Positions 38,801-49,234 of a DNA stretch of 64,000 bases are shown here, in pieces; the stretch's first letter is position 1; each line of letters begins with the position of its first letter. The notes under the pieces are model-generated. The model did no database searches and was not told the DNA's origin. It saw nothing but the letters and a program-made list of their open reading frames with translations. The DNA comes from Apostichopus japonicus. Its lineage: Eukaryota > Echinodermata > Holothuroidea > Aspidochirotida > Stichopodidae. The DNA is taken from positions 36,696,898-36,760,897 of the forward strand of contig NC_092577.1 of the NCBI RefSeq assembly GCF_037975245.1. The letters run 5' to 3'. The position numbers and the translations under genes were made by a program.

Positions 38801-41800
38801 AGTATTTCATCATTTATATATATTATTATTTTGATCTCTTTGGAGTACTTACTGGACAAGCCAATGTTGTCATTCCAGTAGCAAATCCTGTGAGGACTCT
38901 ACCGAGATAGAGACCCCAAACGTAAGGCACGCTGGCAATCAATGCCCAGCCAACAGCAAACGGCACTGCACAGGCCATCAGGGTTGCTTTACGGCCGATA
39001 GATCCAATCAGAAACCCAGCAACTGGACCTCCAAATATGGCACCCACATTGAGAAGTGACTGAAATAATAAAAATGTCAGCCAAATATGTTGAAAATGAT
39101 AGGACAAATTTTGATCTGTCACCCTAACACTGTTGACAACCACCACAGATTTTGACTAACACTGCAGCCCAGAGCTGGTTTTCTAACCTACACATCTCCC
39201 AGGCTATAGTGTACATATGTACATATATTGGTGTTCTATTCAACAAACATACACATCTCCCCTATAGTGTACAAGTGTTCTATTCAACAAACGTACACAT
39301 CTCCCCTAGAGTGTACATATATTGGTGTTCTATTCAACAAACGTACACATCTCCCCTAGAGTGTACATATATTGGTGTTCTATACAATAAACGTACACAT
39401 CTCCCCTATAGTGTACATATACTGGTGTTCTATTCAACAAACCTACACATTTCGTCATATCAGCAAATAATATTTGCAATGCTATAGTCTGCTTCTGGTT
39501 TTAATTCACTTAAATAAAAGACAATATAAAATGAATGTTGACCAGTACAAACATGTACAGCGTGTACTGTACATTTGTGTATATACAGTAGTGCTTGGTG
39601 TAAAATAACACTGTACATGTACACATGTACAGTACACACTGTACATGTGTGCACCGGTTGACATTCATTATATAGGGTTGAGTAGATGATGTGGTGGGGG
39701 GGGGGGAGGGGGTGGGTTACATGCTTACAGACAATTTGAAGCAGAAGATTACCATACCAAATAATTCAGTATACCTTGAATGCATGTGTTATGCAGTCTC
39801 TTTGCAGTACAGTCAACGTCAGTCACATGCATACTGTTGTATACTTGTCTTAATGTTCAGGCTTACCAGCTACAGTGCTGTACACTATTTCAGTATTGAA
39901 TATATATATTTTTTGTTCAATTTTCCAATTTAACAAATTTCAATGTTTCCCAAAAAAAAGGAAAATATTCTTTCCCTCTTTTTGTTGTTTCAATCTTGGG
40001 ATACCTACCCCGAACCAAGAGGCAGAATTATCATCTAAGATGGTGTCATTTTTCAATTGTGGTATAGCTGGTGAGGAGTAGCCAATTGTGTAGCCGGCAC
40101 TGATGGGTGCAAGTAAGCTAACTGCTACCACAATGTACAAGAATGGGTCACTGGACGGTCTTCTGTAAAAACAAAACATATAATGATTACTGCCTGTGAG
40201 TAGCACTTTCTTAATCTTTCCAGCGATTAAAAACTTGCATAATATTAACATAAAATAACACATTTACATAACCCCAAAGGTTGACACACTGCAGTTTACA
40301 GTATGTCAAAACTTGTTCAACATACTGTAAAATTACTGTAGGTGTTTAAGCCTCAGTTTGCATGCAATCTTGACAGCCATATTAATCTTTTTTTGATAAG
40401 TACTATTGTGAAGTAAATAGTCACATGCTATTATCAGGACCATGTACATGTTTTCTCCAGTTTGAGGAAATGAAAATTCAGACAGCAACATTGCCTTTGT
40501 TTATACCTAAAACACTAATCGGCTGGGTGGATGGGCAGGTGTATTGACCTTTCTGCATATGCAAATTGATATAGTGGAATTTACTGTAGATTATAAATAG
40601 TCTTTGCTCAGGTACTAGTCATCATACTGTAGTAATTATTATAGTATTTAAGACAGAGCCTTTGAACACTGAATTATTCCCTATTAATTAGTTTCAAATT
40701 GGAAAATCAAAGTAATAAACCTACATCACAGGGTAGGAATATTGAATATTGCAATCTTGTTAGCTTGCAGTATAACTAGTAGTTACAGTATCTGTTAAAA
40801 GTTGACCAGCTCCTTTTGATGATTTCATACCAGCATAAATACAGATCGTACCATTGATTTATGGTATGGGTGGAAATAACACTTGAAAAGCTCAACAGAT
40901 CTCTCAGCTTGATCAGCATGGTGGTTTCAAGATCATATCAATGTCCAAAAACAATTTATTAAGTATTAAACAAATGACATAAAGGCAACCAATTGATGGA
41001 TTTAAGTATGGGACAATTGTCATGATTTATTCATGATGCAGGCAGACATGAATCAGGATATACAACACAAATGTCTAAAAAAAAGTCTGTTTTCTGCATG
41101 TAACTTTGAATTATTGGAAGATAGTGAAGTCTACTGCTCACTTCAAGCAAGGAAAACACCTACTGTACAACCGGATGAATCTATCACACTTAAAGGAGAC
41201 ACAACATTAGTGTTTACACGGTTCGAAAAGTTGGGAACCGGGCACCCGAGAGCCGATACCTGTCGGGTATTCGGATTCCCCGGAAAAAAATTGTTTACCC
41301 TCGTGTATCATGATTTTCAAGAAATTACATATGGATGCTATAAATAATGAATTATATTCTCTACTGACAATGTTTCCATGTTCAAATACGTACATGTAAG
41401 ATAAGGTATAAAACCTTCCTCAATAATTTCAATTTGCTTTTGTTTCTTTCATTAACTTGTTAATAACTTCATATAATAACATCACTATTAACATCGCACT
41501 GCCGCCGCTGCTTATGTTTGCTCTCAACCTCTATTGGATCAGACCATATAAATACCCAATTTAGCCCTTATACAGTTTTTACTACTTCTATCTAAAAGGC
41601 AGGCCCAGGTTTAGTATTAGCCGCGAGATTGCGTGATTCGCGCAATTTGATCGCATTTGGAATAAACTTTTAGTTAAAAGCCAATTGCGATTCTTATTTT
41701 TTAGTTATCTTGTCTATAACCCATTAGTAACATCTCGTAAAATTCCTTGTCAGTCTTTCCTTCTATGAAATAAACGAATGCATAAATAATAATTGTGAGA

Positions 41801-44800
41801 ATTCTTTCCAGTTCTTCCACATGGTAGCCTAACACCACACAAAGTCAATGGGGAAATCTAGCCTTACCATCTGTTTACTGTAGCTGAAATTGTGACGCAG
41901 TTATAAGATATCCATGGAATACTTTTGTTATTGCTGTTATCTTCGACCACATGGTAGCCTATCACCACACTTAGTCAATGGGAAAATCTTGCCCAACCAT
42001 CGGTTTGCCAAGAAAAAAAAAAAAAAAATCAGTTTGCGTAGGATTCTGGTAATAAATTAGGAACCGGGTAGTATCGCGTCGGGTGGGTGCTCGGAAACTC
42101 TGTGCAAACACTGTACACAACATATGCCTCATTTTTGAAACGTGAATGTACCTTTGGAATGATTGCTAAGCAAAATGAATGTTTTCTTAGAAATATTTTA
42201 TTCCTCTGTGAATAAGTGAGTTAAATATTATTTCAAATAAAAACAATGTTTTTGCTGAATTACTGTGATGACATCATTCACCCTTCAAAAAATAGCACTA
42301 AATTGAAATAGTTCTGTTCATATCTTTGTAATACAGAATGCTATGAGGATAAAGTTTTGACCTGAAGAAGCAGTTCTGTTATTTAAAAACAAGTTCAGCT
42401 ACCGGAACAAGATCGTCAACCATATCCTCTCAACATTCCTGTTAGGCTCTTCAACCACATCCTCTCCACATTCCTGTTAATCTTCAACCATGACCTCTCA
42501 ACATGCCAAGCCTAATTCATCACTGAGCCATAAAAACCTTTTTCTGGGTATATTAGGATCAAGAGAATGCAAGTTAATGAACTCATCAATTTATTGTGGC
42601 AATAGTAATGTAAAACACTGTGGTGTACACACTTCCTTTCTACACAGGTCTCTCATAATCAACTGTTTTTTATACAGCACACTATGCTACATTAATAGCA
42701 CTGAAGATCTCTACAAGAATTTGCAACCAATATCCAAGGTTGTTGATACTGCTGGTGAAAGTGTCATTATTTAGCCTAACCACACTGTCACTGATCACTA
42801 CTTTACCTTATATATGCATGGATATCACCCCTCACCATACCTCCCCCTCCCTCCCTACCTACCTCCCTCCCTCCCTATCTCCCACCCTCCTTCCCTCCCT
42901 CCCTTCCTCCCTCCTACCTCCTCCTCCCTGAGTCAGCATTGAATAGATCTGTTGAAATTGTAAAATGTACCACAGTAGGCTAGATCTATGTATTTTAGTT
43001 GAACTCAACATTATTTTATATTTAACAGCCCTATTCAGTAAAGTGTCTACATGATCTAGTTTGTTTCTGTATGTACCTACATGACTCTATAGTCTTCGTC
43101 TTCTTCGTCTTCGTTACGGTGACACATCCGCAAAAAGGGACAATATCTCACCACACACACGTCAAGAGAGTAATTAGTTAAATCTGACCCGAGTACTGAT
43201 ATGTTTCAGGACACACAGAACCACTGGAACTACTAATGAGGTCTGAAGGCAGGCTATTCCAATCCCTAATTGTATTTGGAAGAAAACTATACTTTTAGCA
43301 ATTGGTACTGGCATACAATTGGCAGAAATGCATATCGTGCATGTTCCGACTCCTACGCTGAGGCTTTCTTAGGCAGTCAATAGGGATCTGAGCCTGACCA
43401 TAGATGCCCTTAGCAAATAAGATGATTCTACTTTGCCTGCGCCTCTCTGCCAAGGGCACCAGGTTTAGGTCCCGTAAAAGAGATGAGACAGAGCCAGGCT
43501 CTCTTGAATAATCTGAAGCGATGAAACGGGCTGCACGCCTCTGAATGTTTTCCAGGTTGTGCTGCAAGAAAGCTTGGTGGGGATCCCAGATAGAACTGGC
43601 ATATTCCAATACTGGCAGGAGGAGACCTTTATACGCAGCCAATTTTGCATCCTTCGAACAAGGGGATAAGTTTCTACGAAGAACTCCCAATATCCTATTG
43701 CCTTTGTTACACACATTTTGAATATGCTTTCCCCAGTTGAGATCTGAAGTGATATGAATACCCAGATATTTAACACAATCAACCTTAGCCAAGTGAACCC
43801 CATTGAGCATGTAATTGAAAATCACAGGTTTCCTCTTTCTAGTAATGGTCATAATGTTACATTTCACCGGCTGGAAACTCATGCCCTAATCTTTAGCCCA
43901 TTGTCCTAGTATATTTATATCTTCCTGAAGTTGATGACCATCACTGACATCATCGATAACCCGATAACAGACACAGTCATCAGCAAACAGTCGGACACCA
44001 GAAGAAACAGCATTACCAATATCATTTATATAGGCCAGGAAGAGAATGGGTCCCAAAACTGACCCTTGCAGAACACCGGAAGTAACCTTAGAAGGATTAG
44101 ACCTAGACCCATTGACAACAACCGACTGCTCTCTATTACTCAGAAAAGCATCCACCCAGCAGAGAACCTGATGTGAAACACCCATAGTGTACAGTTTAGA
44201 TTTCAATAATTTGTGAGGAACAGTGTCAAAAGCCTTCTCAAAATCAAGGATGAAGACATCCACTTGCTTTGTTTGGTCAAGGGAGGACGCCCATTCGTTG
44301 ATGACAGAAACGAGCTGGGTCTCGCAGCTATGGTATTTCCTGAATGCATGCTGTTTAGCAGTCAAGATGTTATTATTCTGGAAATGCTCCATGATATTAG
44401 AACTGATTATGTGCTCCAAGAGCTTGCAGCAGATACTGGTAAGGGAAACAGGGCGATAATTACTTGGCGAGGATACATCATAGACTGTCAAAGAAATTAT
44501 TTATCATCAAAATCATTTGTTTGTAACAAACAATGACAATGACAATGAAACTGTTTATTTCCAACACAAAAGATAAGTACATTTTCAACAAGAGTTCAAT
44601 ACATATAATCAAATAATCATGGTATTAAATATAATTCAATGAAAACTACCAAAGATCTAATGTGTGGAAAAGGAGAAAAACTGAAGTGCAATACTTATGA
44701 ATCGTTTCCTCCAAATATGTGTTGAAAAGTATAGACAAAAGAATTAGTCAAGACAGGTTAACATACATAAGGTTACAAAAATAACAGAAAATTGAGGAAA

Positions 44801-47648
44801 AAAAGAAAAGATTGAGAGAAAAAAGAAAAGATTGGGCATTTATACATATTTTACATTAATGGAGATAATCAATTTGAAATAGCAGTAGATAACAACATTT
44901 GTTTGTACATTTTCTTAAATAAAACTTACTTTGTCACATCATAGCTTTCATATTGTAAAATTGAAAGTCACAATGACAGTAAAAAGATGTGTCCTTCTTT
45001 GCTGGTAATGCCACAGTTTAGTATTTTTGCTTTCCTAATATTTCTGTACATATACAGTAGACTATGACTTAACATTGAAACAGAACTTGACACATTCAAT
45101 GATTTTATAGCAAACACCAGTGAAGACTAACAGTACACTGTATGTGCGTGACTGTAATATTTATAGTTTTCCTAACCACCATGAGATTCTTTGAAGTACT
45201 GTACATATAGGTGTATTATACTAGTGTACATAAATTCCATTTATGACTAGAACTTAAAATGTCATTCAAAGTACAGTGTGATAGTACTGTGTAGGGATTA
45301 TTGTGTCAAGTACAGTGTGGTACTGTACTGCAGGAAATTATGAGTTCACTTTATCCAGTATCACAAAATGCTATACAATAGACAACATTTATAGTACTTA
45401 GCTTATTTATACATAAATCATGATGTTCTAAAGGGTCACATAATCACATTCATAGGCTTAGGAGCCCAATTTGATTTGGGGGGACTGTAATGACTTGCCC
45501 GACTTGACCCAATCACGGACGTTAAATATGTGAAAAAAAGGGAAATACTGTAAAGTCAGCCTTTAGGAAAACTACTGTATTTCAGACATTTCTGAAACAT
45601 TCCTTAGACATCAGGTGACCATGTGACGTCATTGTTGGTATACTGCAAACACAACAATGCTTTGTCCATTAGTTAGTGTGTAAAGTTGTATCTAGTCGAA
45701 CACGAAGGAGCTGGAAATAATATCAAAGATATTACTCATCTTTCCCCTGAAATGCCACAATTCTGTGTAGATGGAGGTTGTAGTAATACCTCAGCCAACA
45801 AAAGCATTAGATATGTTAGCTTTCTGAGTGGAAGAACTGACGAAAACGTTGTAGACTTTGGATAAAGTTTGTGAGATGCACACGGAAAGATTTTACAGCA
45901 CCTGGAGTGTCTAATGCAGAAAACGTGAGAGTATGCTCAGTGCATTTCAATGAGAGCGATTGGGACCCTGAATATTTGCTACACACTTCTTAGTGGCCCT
46001 GGGTATTCTTACATGTAACATTACAGTATATCACGCAATTGACCAAAGTTATTTACTATTTGAGATGACCGTATACAGTATGAGCATACACCATGCCTAG
46101 AGGGTAGCACTGTTAGTACAATGAGTAACAACTCCTGCCCTTGTTGGCTCACATCAAGGGGAAGTAATCATGTTAGGATTCATTGCATTTGTTGTTTTCC
46201 AGTATTGTGAGTTTGTGACACATGTTTAGTATTGTTCATTGTGTTTGTTCCAGCATCTGCAAGGTCCATGGAGTAGAATACAACAGTACTATAGCGATCG
46301 GACGTTGGATTATTTTGTTAGTGACTGTCTTTAGTGATTGTGTACATATTGGAATATTAGTGGTCAAGGCATGTTTCAACTATAGGCCAAACTCTATGGA
46401 ATAACACAGAGTCACGGTAGTATTTCGCCCAGGATCAAACAAGAAATGTGGATTCAGAGTTTACTGCCAGGATACTTTTACTGTGTTTGTACTTTGGATA
46501 TTAAAATGAGTGAGTACTCTGTTCAGCTGAAGCTTAGTCACGTATCCTACCTTGGTCTATTCTGGCCCGCGTCTCCACGTAGTTGTTCGTTTATGTTAAA
46601 AAAAAAATTGTTGATAGTAACATTAACCATTTTCCTGTGACATTTCATGCACAAGGCAACTTTTAGGTCTATTTTTCTGTTCATTTTGCAGTATCTTGCA
46701 ATCAAGTTGTATCAAGGAATTCAACAAGCTGCTTGCCTGGTTTACAGTATACATTGTACTGTACATACCTATTAATGCTCTGCTATATAAACGATGCCTC
46801 CATTTGAGTGGCAAATTTGCAAAGAAAATAACCAACCTACTTATTTGTCTTCATGTGTTTTCTTTTAAGGTTAATAGCTTTTCAAATGTTCAAAACTGGA
46901 AGTCAAATACAGTTCAATTGTTTGCTATCTGTGTATAAAAATACCTAGGTCTGCGTTTGATTTTCGTGGTACACCAATAATGACATCACATGGTGACCAG
47001 AGGCTCCTTACGGTCAATGTCTGTTTTCAGACATTCCAACGCCGGTACATATGATCACGTGACTACCCAAAATGTCAATTTGCGAGTCGGTTTTCGGTAC
47101 AGCGATGGACATCTCAGGTTTAGCTAAAGATTACAAGGTATCACGTTTCATTACTGTCTGCATTTTGTAGCGACACAAACAAAACGTCACTTGCAAGCAA
47201 CGGAAAGTTAACTTTTTCACAGCGCAGCACGCGGTTTGGGGCAAGTCTTCAATGTACTTGGTATACTGAGTGATAGTCTGCAGTCTGTACAATGAAACAT
47301 TTCAATTCACTAACTTAGGGTCTACAACTTAGACTAACACTTTGAGCAAAATGGAAGTGAAGTTATAGGCCTCCATGGCTGATTGTGAACATTTGTCTAC
47401 TTTGTTACGTCTAACTATAACTAGCTAGTTCTAGGCCTAAAACATTGGTTAATCATACCTTCCACACATTACCTGGGCCTAGACCAAACCTAGCATAAGT
47501 TTACTGTTGTTACTGTTACTGTTAGGCTATAACCTTAGTGTACCCACCGATGATGCTCGTTCCTCTGTAGCAGGGGCACCGTGTCATTATTTGCCATAAC
47601 ATTGTCACCCATGTCTCTCTGTATAACACCGTCTTTATTTGTAGACAT
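29728..47648 (-). CDS. SLC2A8-like: SLC2-family sugar transporter, GLUT8/Tret1-like (complete, nine coding exons)
   Basis: Facilitative hexose transporter of the major facilitator superfamily with twelve expected membrane helices. Exons, in transcript order: 47648-47548, 40162-40009, 39059-38853, 36424-36325, 33392-33181, 32029-31768, 30674-30576, 30212-30001, 29868-29728. They sum to 1488 bases, 495 residues plus TGA, and all phases agree. Motifs: N-terminal acidic dileucine DTVPLL (22-27), sequon NDT (72-74), GSIGRK (104-109), IYIAEMASP (155-163), PDTPSYW, QQFSGIN (286-292), [16 protein letters not shown] (407-419), PETKG (477-481). The dileucine signal and GPIPW..SEIFP favour the GLUT8-like class, which in known members sits on internal membranes; Tret1-like is the alternative. 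Introns total over 16 kb and are full of repeats. The first exon assignment is inference from phase and motif; the other eight are firm. Confidence 0.93.
30001..30212 (-). CDS. SLC2A8-like: Transporter exon 8 (helices 10-11)
   Basis: Acceptor CTTTCCAG, donor GTGAGT. Contains [20 protein letters not shown]. Its last bases and donor are repeated in slightly altered form about 40 bases into the intron (see findings). Confidence 0.95.
30576..30674 (-). CDS. SLC2A8-like: Transporter exon 7 (helix 9 and following loop)
   Basis: Acceptor TTTTTCAG, donor GTAAGT. Encodes [16 protein letters not shown] and a polar loop. Short and without an internal open frame long enough to be seen on its own. Confidence 0.9.
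31268..31717. repeat. About 50-bp minisatellite in transporter intron 6
   Basis: About nine copies of a unit with TTTGGCATCCCACAAACACC and GGCTGTAATGCAG. Several short minus-strand frames across it are artefacts. Confidence 0.93.
31768..32029 (-). CDS. SLC2A8-like: Transporter exon 6 (helices 7-8)
   Basis: Acceptor CTTTCTAG. Contains [15 protein letters not shown] and [15 protein letters not shown]. The donor is GTTTGT, weak but the only one that keeps phase with exon 7. A minisatellite begins about 50 bases into the intron. Confidence 0.88.
32651..32867. repeat. 110-bp tandem duplication in transporter intron 5
   Basis: TACGTGAGAACTTGAAAGTG begins at 32651 and 32761. The two copies are almost identical (a GAGAA/GTTAA difference), so the duplication is recent. 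Confidence 0.93.
33181..33392 (-). CDS. SLC2A8-like: Transporter exon 5
   Basis: Acceptor CACATAG, donor GTAAGT. Carries helix 6 and [15 protein letters not shown], equivalent to the PESPR-type motif, then the central cytoplasmic loop. Confidence 0.95.
33481..34220. repeat. AT-rich minisatellite in transporter intron 4 (left part)
   Basis: Degenerate units of about 42 bases with TATATTAAATACAAGATAAT and ACTATACAAGGTAGTA. They group into a longer period of roughly three units. The array resumes at 35477-35590 after the 34221-35476 insertion. Confidence 0.9.
34221..35476. mobile_element. Non-autonomous DNA transposon inserted in the minisatellite
   Basis: Starts CAGGGCTGAAATTT and ends with the reverse complement of CAGGCCTGATTTTTT. 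TACAA flanks both sides (34216-34220 and 35477-35481). Inverted subterminal blocks GGACAACC and GGTTGTCC recur at both ends. It splits the AT-rich minisatellite, which continues on the far side. No open frame encodes a transposase. Termini resemble hAT, but the 5-base duplication is shorter than the usual eight, so the superfamily is open. Confidence 0.7.
35591..36300. other. Intronic sequence, probable dispersed repeat
   Basis: Begins GGGTCATTCCATATCAACTC, then ACCAAATTTTGGAG. I recall this opening from abundant dispersed repeats in other invertebrates; the far end is not identifiable here. Confidence 0.35.
36325..36424 (-). CDS. SLC2A8-like: Transporter exon 4
   Basis: Acceptor ATCTCCAG, donor GTGAGC. 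Begins [20 protein letters not shown], the family signature after helix 4. A 39-bp minisatellite starts about 27 bases upstream of the acceptor. Confidence 0.95.
36451..36917. repeat. 39-bp minisatellite beside a splice acceptor
   Basis: About twelve copies of a unit with GTATTCACTGGGTAGGATAA and TGTACAGTAAATAATGTAT. Since 39 is a multiple of three it gives a 13-residue repeat frame on the minus strand, not a gene. It ends within 30 bases of the acceptor of transporter exon 4. Confidence 0.97.
37199..37518. mobile_element. Short element with about 35-bp inverted repeats
   Basis: CTACCGGTGACTGGCCCATT at about 37200 pairs with AATGGGCTGGTCACCAGTAA at about 37493 as imperfect terminal inverted repeats. 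The 250-base interior is non-coding. Confidence 0.6.
37681..38246. repeat. CAGTA/CAGCA pentamer array
   Basis: A run of CAGTA, CAGCA and CACAG pentamers of about 560 bases in intron 3 of the transporter. Confidence 0.97.
38853..39059 (-). CDS. SLC2A8-like: Transporter exon 3 (helices 2-4)
   Basis: Acceptor ATTTCAG, donor GTAAGT, 69 codons in phase 0. Contains [15 protein letters not shown] and [17 protein letters not shown]. Confidence 0.95.
39186..39452. repeat. 50-bp minisatellite in transporter intron 2
   Basis: About five copies of a unit with CAACAAACGTACACATCTCC and TGTACATATATTGGTGTTCT. Confidence 0.93.
40009..40162 (-). CDS. SLC2A8-like: Transporter exon 2 (helix 1)
   Basis: Acceptor TTTTTACAG, donor GTAGGT. 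Encodes helix 1 ([20 protein letters not shown]), the external sequon NDT and ends SASWFG, which continues directly as SLLNVGA in the next exon. Confidence 0.92.
41208..42114. mobile_element. hAT-like non-autonomous transposon with target duplication
   Basis: ACACAACAT occurs at 41199-41207 and 42115-42123, flanking a roughly 907-base segment. Left end TAGTGTTTACAC; reverse complement of right end CAGTGTTTGCAC, followed on both sides by GGGCACCC/GGGTGGGTGC-type blocks. YAGTG termini and an 8-9-base duplication are hAT hallmarks. An internal direct repeat with CACATGGTAGCCTA lies near 41819 and 41948. It sits in transporter intron 1. No transposase frame. Confidence 0.75.
42180..42395. repeat. 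Dispersed repeat, relative of 8145-8400
   Basis: Same landmark order as the 8.1-kb copy (CCTCTGTGAATAAGTGAG, CTGTGATGACATCATTCA, GTTTTGACCTG). Confidence 0.5.
43093..44491 (-). pseudogene. 5'-truncated non-LTR retrotransposon (reverse transcriptase)
   Basis: The reading frame from 44491 to 43295 encodes RT motifs in order: [52 protein letters not shown] (catalytic FADD), WAKD, KYLGIHI and the C-terminal WDPHQ and IQRRAARFI blocks. One in-frame TAG at 43886-43888 interrupts it where related proteins have Trp (WAKDWxMSF), so this copy is broken by a single TGG to TAG change. Endonuclease and ORF1 are missing. The 3' end is probably the GAAGAC-type microsatellite at 43093-43117. It belongs to the Jockey/CR1-like group in my reading. 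It lies in transporter intron 1, same strand. Confidence 0.88.
44520..44552 (-). mobile_element. Probable 3' tail of a second LINE fragment
   Basis: On the minus strand, GGAAATAAACAGTTTC is followed by repeated ATTGTC. AATAAA next to an (ATTGTC)n-like tail looks like a LINE 3' end; no protein of it remains nearby. Confidence 0.4.
45752..45993 (+). pseudogene. THAP-type zinc finger with a frameshift
   Basis: ATG at 45752 begins [12 protein letters not shown], which has the C-x4-C start of a THAP finger. After about 37 codons the frame closes. In the next frame [12 protein letters not shown] and [12 protein letters not shown] supply the conserved Trp, the basic stretch and the C-x2-H pair, then TAG at 45991. 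THAP fingers bind DNA and occur in cellular regulators and in P-element transposases. No further domain follows, so this is a fragment, probably from a transposase or retrocopy. It lies in transporter intron 1 on the opposite strand. A real two-exon arrangement is excluded by lack of room for an intron. Confidence 0.75.
45994..47087. other. Intronic sequence, nothing recognised
   Basis: Short frames at 46222-46938 show no motif. Confidence 0.4.
47088..47262 (+). repeat. Dispersed repeat, copy 2 (right half only)
   Basis: Matches 475-640 and 48165-48335 (TTTCATTACTGTCTGCATTT, CACTTGCAAGCAACGGAAAG). Confidence 0.8.
47548..47648 (-). CDS. SLC2A8-like: Transporter exon 1 (N-terminus, dileucine signal)
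   Basis: ATG at 47646-47648 has A at -3. The exon encodes 33 residues ending ...[13 protein letters not shown] plus two bases (CG) before a GTGGGT donor. Those two bases complete an Arg codon with the first base of the next exon, giving RRPSSDP. The frame is open upstream to 47780, so a longer N-terminus cannot be excluded. It is 7.4 kb from exon 2. Confidence 0.7.
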
Positions 47649-47982
47649 GATTTTAACAAAAACCGAAGTAATGATCGGTACTCTACACCAAAGCAATATT
47701 GTTCCGATTGAAAAGCAATGCCCGTCAAGACCTAGTCGAGTAATCTCCTTCCGCAGTCGGCTGGTAGACCTTTTGCTCACGGGCCGCGTGATCGTTGTTT
47801 ACAGTTGTTACTTAGATTTGTCGTATGCGTAGAAATTAACCTACTTCAATTTCTATGGTCGAATGTCAAGAGGCACGCGATTTTTTTCTCGTGTACTGCG
47901 AGGGGAAACATGAATTATTCATGACTTACAGAAGTATAACAGCCAATCCTCACGTGACAGTATTTCTCACGAGAACCGTTTT

Positions 47983-48335
47983 CTAGGGTGTGAAGACTCG
48001 CGCAAAAGAAGCGTCTAATGCCGGTAACCTGACTGAATGAGGTGTAACAGAAGTGTTAGACACCACCATCGATCCCAGAAAATACACACAGTTTGCTACC
48101 ATCGGTAGACACTAGTGTACAGTCAGTACATACAGCTGCGGTCAATACCCACAGCACAGTGCACAAACGGTACAGCGATGGACATCTCAGGTTTTGCTAA
48201 AGATAACAAGGTATCACGTTTCATTACTGTCTGCATTTTGTAGCGACACGAACAAAACGTCACTTGCAAGCAATAGAAAGTTAACTTTTTCGGATGGCCG
48301 CACACGGTTTGGGGCGAGTTTTCAATGCCTTTAAT
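47983..48335 (+). repeat. Dispersed repeat, copy 3
   Basis: Full-length relative of 249-645 lacking the hairpin insertion. It lies 335 bases upstream of the transporter start codon, in the presumed promoter region. Confidence 0.8.
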
Positions 48336-49234
48336 ATATCGTGGTGAATTTGACATATAAAGTACAGAGCTATGTAAGTGCTTTCTTGCATCACACTTTG
48401 GGCATAATTATATTTGCTGGTAGTTTCAGTGTACTGTTGACCCTTTTACCATTGATGGTATTATTACCCTGATTATTGCCCTTATTGCTGACTGCACGTA
48501 AATGCTACCAGGACTTTTGCACCGTATCCTAGGCAACAGTAGAACAGGAGTGTGAAAGGATTACTGATTATTTTGGGTATATAATAACATGTTAAAAATA
48601 ACATGTAATATACTAACATGTAAATGTAAAACCTAATCCACAAAAGTTATAACTACAGGAATATCACATGTATTTTGACCACGGTTTATGTTAAAGTCCC
48701 AATACACCCGAAAAAAAACTTCCGAAGTAGATTTGATATTTCGTATTCTAAATGCCCTCTGACCAGGTGGATTGAATGGAGAAAAGCTGTCGCGATCAAA
48801 GAAAGTATTTTATTTTCTGTTGCCCTTATAGCGCGAGCAATTTACCGTCAAATCACTGTGGACCGCCTAAAAAACCTGATTGGTGGTCGCACGCGTGGTA
48901 CGTATGGTACGTATATGGGATATTTTTTACGACGTTTTTATAGAATATGTTCACGATTTGATTGCTCTTTTAATGGAATATCTTCCTCGTTCCTCGCTTT
49001 TAACATTTTATCAGCTGTTTTCATCGTTTTGACTCTTACTTTTGGATAATTTTATGGACTAGTTCTAACGTAACTGTGAATACCTACGGTGCGTCAGCCT
49101 AACAGCCCTCCACTGCTATATAGTATAGCCTAGTCTCCTAAGAACAGTGCACGGCAATTCATTTACAGTACGGCAGTACCCAACGCATTGAATATCGATC
49201 TGTTATTGTTGGAGACCTAATCCAGCGACATACA
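48336..49234 (+). other. Probable 5' UTR of the LINE plus flank
   Basis: No conserved gene. An open frame from 48675 starts at TTG and has no motif. The LINE 5' boundary is not marked by a recognisable duplication; it lies somewhere between about 48660 and 49200. Confidence 0.4.

Noticed and set aside
41033-41347. 104-residue plus-strand frame
   Set aside because: Crosses the left boundary of the hAT-like element at 41208, so it is a chance frame.
47535-47780. Longer N-terminus for the transporter (81-residue frame)
   Set aside because: The downstream ATG at 47648 gives the family's usual N-terminal length; the longer start is possible but unsupported.
48675-49049. 124-residue frame upstream of LINE ORF1
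   Set aside because: Starts at TTG, no motif; better explained as 5' UTR or flank of the LINE.
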